A stretch of DNA of 64,000 nucleotides from Rhizobium sp. L51/94 (GCF_019355555.1 NZ_CP072141.1:1916001-1980000); one strand, 5' to 3'; shown: positions 42,224 through 52,261, numbered from the stretch's first letter. Made by a program: numbers and translations. The notes: a model not told the origin generated them from the letters alone.

Positions 42224-42445
42224 CTCACAGTAAGCGTGATGCTAAGTGGAAACCACCACATAACCTCACCTCCATGTTCGAGAGCAAGGCCTTTGCCAAT
42301 GCCGGCGTAGCCAATGCTCGCCGACGCGCCGGCTGGTACGACGCTTTCTGCTTCTGCTCCCGATCTTTGACGACAATACAATTTAAAAGGGTATTTTCAA
42401 GCGCGGGATTTCCCGGCGCTGACCTCCCTTGTCCAACTCAGCGAG

Positions 42446-45400
42446 ATGTTCATGGCAACCATCCTCTTTCAGGCGGCGGGTGCTGCTCTCGGTAGTGTTT
42501 TCGGACCGGTCGGCGCGATGATCGGCAGGGCCGCAGGTGCGTTGGCGGGCAGCGTCGTCGATAAGGCGCTGATCAACGGCAGCCGCACCGTTTCGGGTGC
42601 GAGAATGGCGACGGCGCGCATTCCGGGTGCCGACGAAGGGGCGGCAATCATCCGGCTCTACGGCACTGCACGACTGGGAGGCACCTTGATATGGGCGACC
42701 CGTTTCGAGGAGGAGGTCTCCACCGAGCGCTCCGGCGGCAAGTCGACCGGGTCGCGTGTCGAGACATTCCGCTATTTCGCCAACTTCGCCGTCGGCCTTT
42801 GCGAGGGACCCATCGCCTGCATCCGCCGCGTCTGGGCGGATGGCAAGGAGGTGGATCTGACCCAGATCGAGATGCGCGTCTACAGAGGCTCCGAAGACCA
42901 ACTGGCGGATCCGCTGATCGAGGCCAAGCAGGGCGCAGGCCATGCACCGGCGTACCGGGGAATTGCCTACGTCGTCTTCGAACGACTGCCACTCGATACA
43001 TTCGGTAATCGCATTCCGCTGTTCCAGTTCGAGGTGGTGCGGCCGATCGGGCGCCTGGAGCGGCAGATCCGCGCGGTAACGATCATTCCGGGCTCGACAG
43101 AGCACGGTTACAGCACGACCCGGGTAACCGAAAAAACCGGTGCCGGCAGCATGCGCGCCATCAACCGCAACGTGTTGACAGCGACGACCGATTGGCAGGC
43201 CTCGCTCGACGAACTGACGGCACTATGTCCCAATCTGAAAAGCGTCGCACTCGTCGTTGCCTGGTTCGGCACCGATCTGCGCGCCGGGCACTGCCGCATC
43301 GTTCCCGGCGTGGAGACGCTGGCCCGTGACAGCGAGAGCAGTCGGTGGTCCGTGTCGGGTATCAACCGCGCGGACGCCCATCTGATCAGCCTCAGCGAGG
43401 GTACGCCTGCTTATGGCGGCACCCCGGATGACGCCAGCGTATTGCAGGCAATCGCCGATCTCAGGCAGCGCGGGCTGGGCGTTTTCATCTACCCGTTCCT
43501 GATGATGGATATTCCGCTCGGCAACGGGCTCCCGGATCCGGAAGGGGCAGGGGAGCAGGCGGCCTATCCGTGGCGCGGCCGGATCACCGCCTTCCCGGCG
43601 ATCGGCAGGCCCGGCACGGTGGACCGGACAGCTGTGGCGGGCGCACAGGTTGCAGCTTTTTGCGGCGCGGCCTCCTCAACCGATTTTTCCATGGACGGCG
43701 CGGCGGTCGCCTATCACGGCACTGACGAAGGTTATCGCCGCATGCTGCTGCACTACGCCCATCTGGCTGTTGCAGGGGGTGGCGTCGACGGGTTCATCAT
43801 CGGTTCGGAACTTCGTGGGTTGACGCAACTGCGCGATGCCGGCGGCAGCTTTCCCTTCGTACAGGCTCTGGCGACGATGGCGACAGACATCCGTGCCATC
43901 GTCGGCCCCGCGACAAGGCTCACCTATGGCGCCGACTGGAGCGAATATTTCGGCTACCATCCAGACGACGGCTCCGGCGACGTCTATTTCCATCTCGACC
44001 CGCTGTGGGCCTCGCCGGATATCGACGCCGTCGGCATCGACAATTACATGCCGTTGTCCGACTGGCGCGACGATGACCTCGCAAAGGCCAATCCCGACGG
44101 CTTCCGCATCCAGGACGATCTTGCGGGCATGACGGCGGCAATCGACAGCGGTGAAGGCTTCGACTGGTACTACTCAAGCGCCGCTGACAGGATTGCGCGG
44201 GACCGGTCGGCGATTTCGGACGGCCTTGCGGCAAAGCCCTGGGTGTTTCGCTACAAGGATATCGGTAGCTGGTGGAGCAGCCTTCATTATGAGCGCGTCG
44301 GGGGTGTCGAGCGCACCACGCCGACAGCCTGGGTACCCCATGCAAAGCCGATTTGGCTGACGGAACTTGGATGCCCGGCAATGGACAAGGGCGCCAACCA
44401 GCCGAACGTCTTTCTCGACCCGAAATCGGTGGAATCTGCCGCGCCCTATTTCTCCAACTGCATGCGTGCCGACAGCGTTCAGCGCCGCTTTCTCGAGGCC
44501 CACCACGATCACTGGGCCGGCTCCGGCGTCGTCGATCCCAATCGTATTTTCGTCTGGACCTGGGATGCGCGGCCTTATCCTGCTTTCCCTGTCGATACCG
44601 GCCTTTGGAGCGATGGGAGTAACTGGCGGACGGGGCACTGGCTGAACGGACGGCTCGGCGCCGGCACCCTAGCCGACGTTATCGCTGCCATCCTGACGGA
44701 TCAGAATTTCACCGATTTCGATGTTTCCGAGGTGAGCGGAGACCTCTCCGGCTATGCCCAGGGAGATGTCACCTCCGCTCGCGACATGCTGACGCCGCTC
44801 CTTGAGATCTTCCAGATCGACGTGATCGAGGACGGTCCTGTGCTACGGTTTCGCTCGAGGGCTGCGGCCAGCCTGGCTCCCATTCTTATTTCCGCCGTCG
44901 TCGATGTCGAAAGCCAGCCGCTCTGGCAGGAAACGCGCGGCCACGACAGCGATTTCGCCGCCGAGGCCATCGTCACTTTCTACGACCCCCTGGCCGACTA
45001 CGAGCAGGCCAGCGTCCGCTCGAGGCGGGCACCCTCTGCATCGAATCGCGTGCTCCGCAACGATCTCGGCGCCGTCGTGCCGGAGGAAGCGGCGCTGCAG
45101 GCAGCCGAAAATCTGTTGCGCGACAACAGGGCCTCGCGCCGCTCGGTCACCCTGTCGCTTTCGCCGACAGCCAGTCACCTCCAGCCGGGCGATGTGATTT
45201 CCATGGCAGATGGCCCCGAAGGCCGCTTCCTGGTGACCCGCATTGAGGACGGTGCCGCGCGAAGTATCGAAGCGCGCGAGTTCGCATCGCTTGGCGGCGG
45301 CGCGATCGCAGCCTCGACGCCGGTAAAGGCGAGTGGCGGCGGGGCGGCCTCTGATGTCTTTGCCCCTGTCGTCGAACTGATGGACCTGCCGCAGTTCGAA

Positions 45401-46285
45401 AGCGGCTCGCCAAGCGATTTTGCATGCGGTGCCGTCTACGCCCGACCGTGGCGCACGACCGTCCTGTCCTCGTCACCATCCACCGAGGCGTTTGCCCGGC
45501 GCGTGATGCTCGACCGTCCGGCAAAGATAGGCTCGGTCGTGGCGCCACTATTTCCCGGCGTCAGCGGTCGGTTCGACTGGTCGCAGTCGCTTACCGTCGA
45601 TCTTGCCTATGGCGGGCTGGAGTCGGCACTGAAGATCTCGGTGCTCAACGGCGCCAATCGCTTTGCGGTGCAGAGCGTCCCGGGAATGTGGGAAATCGGC
45701 GCGTTCATCGAGGCGGAGGAAATTGCGGCTAAACGCTGGCGGCTGTCAGGCCTGCTGCGCGGGCTGGCGGGAACGGAGGATGCTACGGCGGCAGGCATTG
45801 CCACACATGCTCCGTTCGTCATACTCGACGCGGCCGTCAAACCGCTCGGCCTTGCCAGCGGCGAGATGGGCCTGCACCTCAACTGGATCGCCGAGGCGCC
45901 AGGATCGAACGACCGGGCAGGACCCATCGTCTTTGCAGGCGGTATCCGCGCCGAGACGCCGCTGTCGCCGGTCCACATCGCCGGGAGCCGGAATGCGGAA
46001 GGGGCGGCTGTCTTCACCTGGATACGCCGGGGGCGGATCGATGCGGACAACTGGATACCGTCCGACATTGCCCTCGACGAGCCGACCGAGCGCTACCGTG
46101 TCGATCTCATGCAGGGCGGGGTGCTGAAACGGCGGGTCGAGGTCGTTACGGCCGGATGGACCTATTCGGCGGGCGACGAGATCGCCGATTTCGGCGCGAC
46201 CCAGCCCCATCTTGAGATTGTCATTTCGCAGATGGGCCAGCGGGTGCCGATCGGCATTCCGGCCGCTGCCGTCGTGGCAGTCTAG
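42446..46285 (+). CDS. GTA baseplate/host-contact protein (megatron, g15)
   Basis: A 1279-residue protein equivalent to RcGTA g15. The N-terminus is glycine/alanine-rich (AAGAALGSVFGPVGAMIGRA). About residues 440-740 form the GTA TIM-barrel-like glycoside hydrolase domain: GFIIGSELRGLTQLRD, then LTYGADWSEYFGYHPDD, DIDAVGIDNYMPLSDW, and PIWLTELGCPAMDKGANQPN with a conserved Glu (about residue 640), a likely catalytic-type position. About 780-960 match the phage tail protein domain. It forms the tail tip that meets the host surface. ATG 42446 or 42452 may be the start. Confidence 0.93.
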   Translation: MFMATILFQAAGAALGSVFGPVGAMIGRAAGALAGSVVDKALINGSRTVSGARMATARIPGADEGAAIIRLYGTARLGGTLIWATRFEEEVSTERSGGKSTGSRVETFRYFANFAVGLCEGPIACIRRVWADGKEVDLTQIEMRVYRGSEDQLADPLIEAKQGAGHAPAYRGIAYVVFERLPLDTFGNRIPLFQFEVVRPIGRLERQIRAVTIIPGSTEHGYSTTRVTEKTGAGSMRAINRNVLTATTDWQASLDELTALCPNLKSVALVVAWFGTDLRAGHCRIVPGVETLARDSESSRWSVSGINRADAHLISLSEGTPAYGGTPDDASVLQAIADLRQRGLGVFIYPFLMMDIPLGNGLPDPEGAGEQAAYPWRGRITAFPAIGRPGTVDRTAVAGAQVAAFCGAASSTDFSMDGAAVAYHGTDEGYRRMLLHYAHLAVAGGGVDGFIIGSELRGLTQLRDAGGSFPFVQALATMATDIRAIVGPATRLTYGADWSEYFGYHPDDGSGDVYFHLDPLWASPDIDAVGIDNYMPLSDWRDDDLAKANPDGFRIQDDLAGMTAAIDSGEGFDWYYSSAADRIARDRSAISDGLAAKPWVFRYKDIGSWWSSLHYERVGGVERTTPTAWVPHAKPIWLTELGCPAMDKGANQPNVFLDPKSVESAAPYFSNCMRADSVQRRFLEAHHDHWAGSGVVDPNRIFVWTWDARPYPAFPVDTGLWSDGSNWRTGHWLNGRLGAGTLADVIAAILTDQNFTDFDVSEVSGDLSGYAQGDVTSARDMLTPLLEIFQIDVIEDGPVLRFRSRAAASLAPILISAVVDVESQPLWQETRGHDSDFAAEAIVTFYDPLADYEQASVRSRRAPSASNRVLRNDLGAVVPEEAALQAAENLLRDNRASRRSVTLSLSPTASHLQPGDVISMADGPEGRFLVTRIEDGAARSIEAREFASLGGGAIAASTPVKASGGGAASDVFAPVVELMDLPQFESGSPSDFACGAVYARPWRTTVLSSSPSTEAFARRVMLDRPAKIGSVVAPLFPGVSGRFDWSQSLTVDLAYGGLESALKISVLNGANRFAVQSVPGMWEIGAFIEAEEIAAKRWRLSGLLRGLAGTEDATAAGIATHAPFVILDAAVKPLGLASGEMGLHLNWIAEAPGSNDRAGPIVFAGGIRAETPLSPVHIAGSRNAEGAAVFTWIRRGRIDADNWIPSDIALDEPTERYRVDLMQGGVLKRRVEVVTAGWTYSAGDEIADFGATQPHLEIVISQMGQRVPIGIPAAAVVAV

Positions 46286-46307
46286 TTTTCAACCAGAGGA
46301 GTAGAGC

Positions 46308-46520
46308 ATGGAAGACGGGAAACACTGGTACTATTCGAAGACGATCTGGGGCGCGTTGCTGGCGATCGGGTCGTCCGTCCTGCAGATGAAGGGGCTTCAA
46401 CTTGGCGAGGCGGACCAGGCGACGATCGTCAACTCCGCCGTTTCGATCGCCGGCGCAGTGGGCGGATTGCTGGCAGTCTACGGCCGCATCGCTGCCAGCA
46501 CCGCGATCAAAGCCAGCTAG
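46308..46520 (+). CDS. Holin-like small membrane protein
   Basis: A 70-residue protein, KHWYYSKTIWGALLAIGSSV and then TIVNSAVSIAGAVGGLLAVYGRIAAS, giving two hydrophobic segments around a short acidic loop. The S-K-T-I-W-G-A-L and A-V-Y-G-R-I-A blocks are common in small proteins of rhizobial phages that are placed near endolysins. It would form holes that let an endolysin out; this is by likeness only. AGAGGAGTAG stands before the ATG and it follows g15 by 22 bases. Confidence 0.6.
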   Translation: MEDGKHWYYSKTIWGALLAIGSSVLQMKGLQLGEADQATIVNSAVSIAGAVGGLLAVYGRIAASTAIKAS

Positions 46521-46647
46521 CCAACGCTGCTTTCGGGGAATGCCGTTCCCCATACAGGATGGGCACAGGATATCTATGCCCATTCATTTGCCATTCAGAC
46601 GGCTTTGAGTAACTATTCGCTCACGTTATTGTCCCCCACGGAAGTTA

Positions 46648-46902
46648 ATGAGCATGGCATCATCCTTGAGCGTAGCAGCGGTACTCGCCATCATGGCGGG
46701 ATCGGCTGTGTTGCCGGTGACGACGCCGACGCTTGTCGCGCGAGCGAAGTCGGATTGCAGCGATGCGGCGTCGCAGGTGGTCGAGAAGACCGGCGGGCAG
46801 CTTCTGTCCGTCCAGCCGTCCGGCGACAGCTGCGTCATAACAGTTCTCGTTCAGGGCAATGGGGAGCGCCCGCGTAAGGTGACTGTAAAGGTTCCGATGT
46901 AG
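46648..46902 (+). CDS. feuN: FeuN-like periplasmic modulator
   Basis: An 84-residue protein with a signal peptide (about residues 1-31) and a small mature part with two cysteines (KSDCSDAAS and GDSCVITV), then GNGERPRKVTVKVPM. It stands directly before the FeuP and FeuQ genes. In Sinorhizobium meliloti the small periplasmic protein FeuN lies upstream of feuPQ and restrains FeuQ signalling; this gene has the same place, size and secretion signal. Name given by position and form. Confidence 0.75.
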   Translation: MSMASSLSVAAVLAIMAGSAVLPVTTPTLVARAKSDCSDAASQVVEKTGGQLLSVQPSGDSCVITVLVQGNGERPRKVTVKVPM

Positions 46903-46949
46903 GAGGAGCCTCGTCAGGTATCGCGAATCGTTAGGAATTGGGCGGAAAC

Positions 46950-47621
46950 ATGCGCATTCTCGTAGTTGAAGACGACGTCACACTGAACCGGCAGCTTGCC
47001 GACGCGCTGAAAGAGGCCGGCTACGTCGTCGATGTCGCTTTCGATGGTGAAGAGGGACACTATCTCGGCGATACCGAGCCATACGACGCCATCATCCTCG
47101 ACATCGGCCTGCCGGAAATGGACGGCATCACCATGCTGGAAAAATGGCGTGCGTCCGGCAAGGGAATGCCGGTGCTGTTGCTGACGGCCCGCGACCGCTG
47201 GAGCGACAAGGTCGCCGGCATCGACGCCGGTGCCGACGACTACGTGGCCAAACCATTCCATGTGGAAGAAGTGCTCGCCCGCATCCGTGCGCTCATCCGG
47301 CGGGCTGCCGGCCATTCCTCCTCCGAAATCACCTGCGGCCCGGTGCGGCTCGACACCAAAAGCTCAAAGGCGAGCGTCGATGGCAAGCCGTTGAAACTCA
47401 CCTCGCACGAGTATCGCCTGCTCGCCTATCTCATGCATCACAAGGGCGAGGTGGTCTCGCGCACCGAGCTCGTCGAGCACATGTACGATCAGGATTTCGA
47501 CCGCGATTCCAATACCATAGAAGTATTTGTGGGCCGCTTGCGCAAGAAAATGGGAGTTGATCTCATCGAAACGGTCCGGGGGTTGGGCTATCGTATTCAA
47601 GCGCCGACCAATGATAATTAA
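46950..47621 (+). CDS. feuP: Response regulator FeuP (OmpR family)
   Basis: A 223-residue regulator. Receiver domain with acidic pocket EDD (residues 7-9), phospho-acceptor D51 in IILDIGLPEMDG, T in LLLTARD and K in VAKPF. DNA-binding winged helix from about residue 125 (LKLTSHEYRLLAYLMHHKGE, SNTIEVFVGRLRKKM). In Sinorhizobium FeuP acts with FeuQ in osmotic adaptation and control of cyclic glucan export. The ATG at 46950 begins MRILVVEDD. It overlaps feuQ by 11 bases. Confidence 0.9.
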   Translation: MRILVVEDDVTLNRQLADALKEAGYVVDVAFDGEEGHYLGDTEPYDAIILDIGLPEMDGITMLEKWRASGKGMPVLLLTARDRWSDKVAGIDAGADDYVAKPFHVEEVLARIRALIRRAAGHSSSEITCGPVRLDTKSSKASVDGKPLKLTSHEYRLLAYLMHHKGEVVSRTELVEHMYDQDFDRDSNTIEVFVGRLRKKMGVDLIETVRGLGYRIQAPTNDN

Positions 47622-49011
47622 GTCTCTCACCGCCCGCGTCCTGCTGCTGACCACGATCTGGTCTGCCATGGCGCTGGTGGCCATCGGCTTCGTCATCTCG
47701 ACCCTATACCGAAATAGCGCGGAGCGCGGTTTCCAAGACCTCTTGCGGGCGCAGCTTAATAACGTCATCAATTCCGTCACTATCGGCGAACAGGGCACGC
47801 TGACAGGCAACCCACAACTCGGCGACCTGCGCTATGCCCAGCCGAAGACAGGCTGGTACTGGATCGTTGAGCCGCTAGGCACCTTCACGTCAGCGCCGTT
47901 GGTGTCCCCCTCGCTGGGTTCGGTCAACCTGCCGGTCCTGTCAGTGATGGAAGCGCCTTTCAACAAGTCCTACGAACGGTACTACATCGTCACCGACAGC
48001 GTCGGCAACCGGGTCCAGGTGGCAGAGACGGAGATCGTGTTCGTCGAAGGGGATGGCCGTGCGGCACGGTTCCGGGTGACCGGCAATATCGGCGTCATCG
48101 AAGCCGATGTCGAAACCTTTTCCCACAGCCTCTATCTAGCGTTGGGCGTCTTCGGGATCGGCAGCCTGATTGTCAACGCGCTTGCCATTCTTTACGGCCT
48201 CAGGCCGCTCGACGAGGCGCGTGGTGCTCTCGAGCGCATCAGGGCGGGTGAAAGCGAGCGGCTGCAGGGCGATTTCCCACGCGAAATCCTGCCGCTTGCC
48301 AACGAAGTCAATGCGCTGATCGACAGCAATCGCCGCATCGTCGAGCGGGCCCGCATGCAGGTCGGCAATCTCGCCCACTCGCTGAAGACGCCGATCGCCG
48401 TGCTGCTGAACGAGTCGCGCGTGCTGGATCAGTCGCATGGCGATCTCGTCAAAGGTCAGGCCGAGGCCATGCAGGGCCAGGTGCAGTCCTACCTCAACCG
48501 CGCCCGCATCGCAGCCCAGCGGGAATCGGTACTTGCCCGGACCGACGTAGAGCCGGCGCTTGAGCGCCTGGTTCGGGTGATGCGGCGGCTGAATACCGAG
48601 ATCGAGTTCCAGCTCACTGTCTCCCCCGGTCTGGCGCTGGCGATGGAGCAGCAGGATCTGGAGGAAACGGTGGGCAATCTGCTCGAGAACGCCGCCCGCT
48701 TTGCGAAGACAAAGGTGATTGTCACAGCCAGCGAGGCCGCCCCGGACGTGAAGGGTCTCGATCCCGCCCGGCGCCACTGGGTCGCGCTTACCGTCGAGGA
48801 CGATGGTCCGGGACTGGAGCCCGATCAGATCCGCGAGGCGATGAAACGCGGCCGCCGTCTCGACGAGACGAAGCCCGGCACAGGCCTTGGCCTGTCGATC
48901 GTCAGCGAGATCACCGCGGAGTATCAGGGAGTGCTGACCCTCTCGCGCGGCAGCGCGGGTGGTTTGCAGGCAGCCTTAATTCTGCCGGGCATCGTAAAGG
49001 ATGTTGCGTGA
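47611..49011 (+). CDS. feuQ: Sensor kinase FeuQ
   Basis: A 466-residue kinase. Membrane segments about residues 9-30 (VLLLTTIWSAMALVAIGFVI) and 172-195 enclose a periplasmic sensor part; a HAMP-like linker and then the H box with H256 (GNLAHSLKTPIAVLL). The ATPase domain shows N box NLLENAARFAKT, G1 VEDDGPG and G2 GTGLGLSIVSEI. The H-S-L-K-T-P box is that of PhoQ/FeuQ kinases. It is the partner of FeuP and starts inside its gene. Confidence 0.9.
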   Translation: MIIKSLTARVLLLTTIWSAMALVAIGFVISTLYRNSAERGFQDLLRAQLNNVINSVTIGEQGTLTGNPQLGDLRYAQPKTGWYWIVEPLGTFTSAPLVSPSLGSVNLPVLSVMEAPFNKSYERYYIVTDSVGNRVQVAETEIVFVEGDGRAARFRVTGNIGVIEADVETFSHSLYLALGVFGIGSLIVNALAILYGLRPLDEARGALERIRAGESERLQGDFPREILPLANEVNALIDSNRRIVERARMQVGNLAHSLKTPIAVLLNESRVLDQSHGDLVKGQAEAMQGQVQSYLNRARIAAQRESVLARTDVEPALERLVRVMRRLNTEIEFQLTVSPGLALAMEQQDLEETVGNLLENAARFAKTKVIVTASEAAPDVKGLDPARRHWVALTVEDDGPGLEPDQIREAMKRGRRLDETKPGTGLGLSIVSEITAEYQGVLTLSRGSAGGLQAALILPGIVKDVA

Positions 49012-49114
49012 GAGACGGCATGATGACAGAAAGATCATACGCGCCATGGGGATGCCCTGTGGAGACCACGGAACGATATTTTATTTTTTTGGCAGTTAAT
49101 TCTGGTTCGGTTGC

Positions 49115-49543
49115 ATGAAGCTTGGCATTTCCTCTTTGACCGCTGCCGCCCTCCTGGCCGCCCTGTCCCTATCCGGCTGCAGCACTACAGCTGGAAAAGG
49201 CGCTCTGGCGCGCCTGTCGCCGATCAAGAGCAACTCCTCGGCGACCTTCATTACTGCGCTCGACGGTGGCATAATCGGCAATACCGGGCTGACGATGAGC
49301 GACAACGACAAGCAGCGCGCGCTGGAAGCGGAATATCGCGCCCTGGAGGCAGCCCCGGGCGGCCAGCCGGTGGTCTGGAGCGGCCGTACGATGAGCGGCC
49401 AGGTGGTCGCCGCTGCGCCCTACCAGGTGGGATCGCAGAATTGCCGCCAGTACACCCATACTGTCACTGTCGACGGCAAGCAGACCGTCGCACGCGGCTC
49501 CGCCTGCCGCAACGACAACGGCACCTGGACACCGCTGGAATAG
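49115..49543 (+). CDS. Surface-antigen-like lipoprotein (RT0821/Lpp0805 type)
   Basis: A 142-residue protein with a lipoprotein signal; the lipobox is LSLSGC (cysteine 23 or nearby). The mature domain has ITALDGGIIGNTGLTMSDND, EYRALEAAPGGQPVVWSGRT and NCRQYTHTVTVDGKQTVARG SAC, as in the 17 kDa surface antigen group. It would sit in the outer membrane. Role unknown. A 32-codon frame (49020-49118) overlaps its start by ATGA. Confidence 0.8.
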   Translation: MKLGISSLTAAALLAALSLSGCSTTAGKGALARLSPIKSNSSATFITALDGGIIGNTGLTMSDNDKQRALEAEYRALEAAPGGQPVVWSGRTMSGQVVAAAPYQVGSQNCRQYTHTVTVDGKQTVARGSACRNDNGTWTPLE

Positions 49544-49552
49544 GTTTTCGGT

Positions 49553-50458
49553 CTAGTCGGGAAATGAGAGCGTCAAGCTCTCTGTGTCCAGCACAGCGTC
49601 GCGGCCGATCGGAACGACGAGCGGCGACATGCCGTGCCCGAGCGGCAGTCCGCCGAGAACCGGAACGCCGAGCGTTTCGAGATGCTCCCTTAGAATATCG
49701 ATGGCTGACATTACACGCGGCGTCTCGAACCCGGTGAACTGGCCAAGCGCTATTCCGGCCACGCCCTGAAGGTGTCCCGCCTTGCGGAGCATTGTGAGTT
49801 GGCGATCCAACTGCCCACGCATCATGTTGACTGCCTCTAGCAACAGGATGGCGCCAGCCAGCGGTGGCAGTGCCCAGCCCGCAGTCGTTGCCACCATATC
49901 GAGATTGCCGCCGATAAGCGGACCCCTTACATGGCCGGATGTGGTGAGCGCCGCAGTCAACTCGTCCGGTCGCGAGAAGATGGAGGCATGACCCGGCAGC
50001 ATCAGCGCCTCGTGCATGGCCTCGCAATTTTCTGCATCGAAGGCTCCGTCGGCATTTGGCATGACGGCACCGTGAAGCCCGACCAGGCCGCAGTGGCGAT
50101 AAAGGCTGAGATGCAGCGCGGTGATGTCGCTGAAGCCGACCATGAATTTCGGATCCCTGCGGACGGCGTCGAAGTCGAGACGGTCGGCGATGCGGTAGGA
50201 GCCCTTGCCACCCCGCGTCGCGAAAATGGCGCGAATCCCAGGATCCTGGAATGCTGCGTTGACGTCGGCCAGCCGGTCGTCGTCTTCGCCGGCAAGATAT
50301 CCTTTTTTATCGAAGATGTGGTTGCCGAACTCGACCTGCAGCCCCCAGCCTTCGAGGATCGCGGTCTGGGCAAGCACACTTTCTCGCTCGGGAGGGCTGG
50401 CTGGCGAAACGAGCCGGACCCTGTCGCCAACCGTCAGCGTCGGTGGGATGACGGCCAT
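49553..50458 (-). CDS. LD-carboxypeptidase (peptidase S66)
   Basis: A 301-residue enzyme of the S66 family that removes the terminal D-Ala from tetrapeptide stems in cell-wall recycling. The triad is S110 (MVGFSDITALH), E208 (LLLEAVNM) and H275 (LPLGHG). The family start PTLTVGDRVRLVSPASPP is present. No signal peptide, so cytoplasmic. ATG at 50458 (MAVIPP) is used; the frame opens ten residues earlier. It diverges from the ccm operon. Confidence 0.92.
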   Translation of the reverse strand: MAVIPPTLTVGDRVRLVSPASPPERESVLAQTAILEGWGLQVEFGNHIFDKKGYLAGEDDDRLADVNAAFQDPGIRAIFATRGGKGSYRIADRLDFDAVRRDPKFMVGFSDITALHLSLYRHCGLVGLHGAVMPNADGAFDAENCEAMHEALMLPGHASIFSRPDELTAALTTSGHVRGPLIGGNLDMVATTAGWALPPLAGAILLLEAVNMMRGQLDRQLTMLRKAGHLQGVAGIALGQFTGFETPRVMSAIDILREHLETLGVPVLGGLPLGHGMSPLVVPIGRDAVLDTESLTLSFPD

Positions 50459-50648
50459 CGGTATCTCCCGTCGCGTCGAATGATGCACAAGACTTAGCGG
50501 CGATGATACGGCCCGGCAAGCGGCTGCAAAATCCCGGCATGATTGCGCCTCACTGCGCCTCTAGGATGCTTGCGACCAATCGCCTCAAATCTCTGCGATT
50601 ATCGCTTTGGTGATTGGAATGTCTTGGCCGTTCAAGTATTGGAAATCC

Positions 50649-51815
50649 ATGTTGTTCTGGATCATCGTCGCCGTACTGACGGCCAGTGTCGGGGCTGTTT
50701 TACTCAGGCCGTTGTTGCGCGGCGCGCAGGCGGTAGCGCTTGGCCGCGAGGGCGAAGCTGCCGTATACCGGGACCAGCTTGCAGAACTCGACCGCGATCT
50801 CGCAGGAGGGGCGATTACCGCCGAACAGGCAGGTTACGCCCGGGCGGAAATCGGCCGCCGCCTGCTCGCAGTCTCGGCTGCTCCCGAGAAGACGCGGCCG
50901 GCACAGACCGGACGCAAGACCTACCGGCTGGCGCAGGCTTTCATCATCGTTCTTCTGCCTGCCCTCGGGCTCTGTCTTTACTTGCGGACCGGCGATCCCG
51001 GTCTCCCGTCGCAGCCGCTCCAGGCGAGGCTCGACAATCCCGGCAACGACATGGCCATTCTGGTGGCCAAGGCCGAGCGCCATCTGGCAGAACACCCGGA
51101 TGACGGAAAAGGCTGGGATGTTCTGGCGCCGATCTATTTCAGGACGATGCGCCTGCTCGATGCCGAGGTTGCCTATCGCAACGCGATCAGGCTGCTGGGG
51201 CCGACACCCGATCGGCTTGGCAACCTTGCCGACACACTGATGGCTGCCTCCGACGGCATGGTCACTGCACAAGCCCGCGAAGTGCTGCAGCAATCGATAC
51301 AGCTTCAGCCCGACAACCCGCGCGCCCAGTTTTACCTGGCGCTGGCTTTCGAGCAGGAAGGCAAGGCGGAAGAGGCGAGAAATGCCTTCACCGCCCTCGC
51401 CAGCCAATCTCCGGCGGATGCCCCTTGGCTGCCTGTTGTCAACGAGCATATCGCCAAGAACGGCGGCACGCCTTCAACCCCGAAGACTGCGGACGCGAAG
51501 AGTGCCGACCCGAAGGCGCCCGGCGGCCCCGATGCCGCGCAGGTTGCTGCTGCCCAGACCATGGACGCCGGCGACCGCCAGCAGATGATCAGGGGCATGG
51601 TCGACACGCTCGATGCCAAGCTCCGGCAGGACCCGTACAATTTCGAAGGATGGATGCGGCTGATACGATCCTATGCCGTGCTGAACGACAGGGAGCGGGC
51701 GGCCGATGCGCTGAAACGCGGACTGGTGGCTTTCCCGGCCAGCGGCGAGAAGGGCCAGCAACTCGCCGCCCTTGCAACCCAGCTGGGTCTTCCTCTTGAA
51801 GGTGCCACGCCATGA
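50649..51815 (+). CDS. ccmI: Cytochrome c maturation protein CcmI
   Basis: A 388-residue protein starting [20 protein letters not shown], the usual CcmI (CycH) N-terminal membrane helix; a second helix lies near residues 98-115. A cytoplasmic segment with [21 protein letters not shown] follows the first helix; the C-terminal half has TPR repeats ([40 protein letters not shown]) that hold apocytochrome c. First gene of ccmI-E-F-H; overlaps ccmE by ATGA. Confidence 0.93.
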   Translation: MLFWIIVAVLTASVGAVLLRPLLRGAQAVALGREGEAAVYRDQLAELDRDLAGGAITAEQAGYARAEIGRRLLAVSAAPEKTRPAQTGRKTYRLAQAFIIVLLPALGLCLYLRTGDPGLPSQPLQARLDNPGNDMAILVAKAERHLAEHPDDGKGWDVLAPIYFRTMRLLDAEVAYRNAIRLLGPTPDRLGNLADTLMAASDGMVTAQAREVLQQSIQLQPDNPRAQFYLALAFEQEGKAEEARNAFTALASQSPADAPWLPVVNEHIAKNGGTPSTPKTADAKSADPKAPGGPDAAQVAAAQTMDAGDRQQMIRGMVDTLDAKLRQDPYNFEGWMRLIRSYAVLNDRERAADALKRGLVAFPASGEKGQQLAALATQLGLPLEGATP

Positions 51816-52261
51816 CCCGCAAGCAGAAACGCCTGGCCGTCATCGGTGGCGGCATGAGCTTCATCATCGCGGCCGTGCTGCTGGTGATGTTCGCCTTCAG
51901 CCAGTCAGTCGCCTATTTCTACATGCCCGGCGACCTCGCCAAGAAGCCGGTCGGGCCCGGCACGTTGATCCGGCTCGGCGGCCTGGTCGGCGAGGGGTCG
52001 GTGGTGCGCGGCGAGGGGACGACGGTGCAGTTTGCCGTCACCGACGGCAGCGACGCCATCAAGGTCCGGTATACCGGCATCCTGCCCGATCTGTTCCGAG
52101 AGGGGCAGGGCGTCGTCACGGAGGGGCGTTTCGAGCCGGGCGACGATGTTTTCGTTGCCGACACGGTGCTCGCCAAGCATGATGAGCGCTACATGCCCAA
52201 GCAGGTTGCCGACCGCCTGAAGAAGGACGGCGTCTGGAAAGGCGAGGAAGCCAGCAAATGA
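51812..52261 (+). CDS. ccmE: Heme chaperone CcmE
   Basis: A 149-residue protein with one N-terminal membrane helix and a periplasmic beta-barrel. The covalent heme ligand H123 and Y127 are in [12 protein letters not shown]. It carries heme from CcmC to the CcmF/H ligase. ATGA overlaps join it to ccmI and ccmF. Confidence 0.95.
   Translation: MTRKQKRLAVIGGGMSFIIAAVLLVMFAFSQSVAYFYMPGDLAKKPVGPGTLIRLGGLVGEGSVVRGEGTTVQFAVTDGSDAIKVRYTGILPDLFREGQGVVTEGRFEPGDDVFVADTVLAKHDERYMPKQVADRLKKDGVWKGEEASK

Noticed and set aside
42136..42495. 119-codon frame over the small-RNA-like locus
   Set aside because: It crosses two perfect hairpins and a terminator and runs into the g15 gene in another frame; no protein-like motif.
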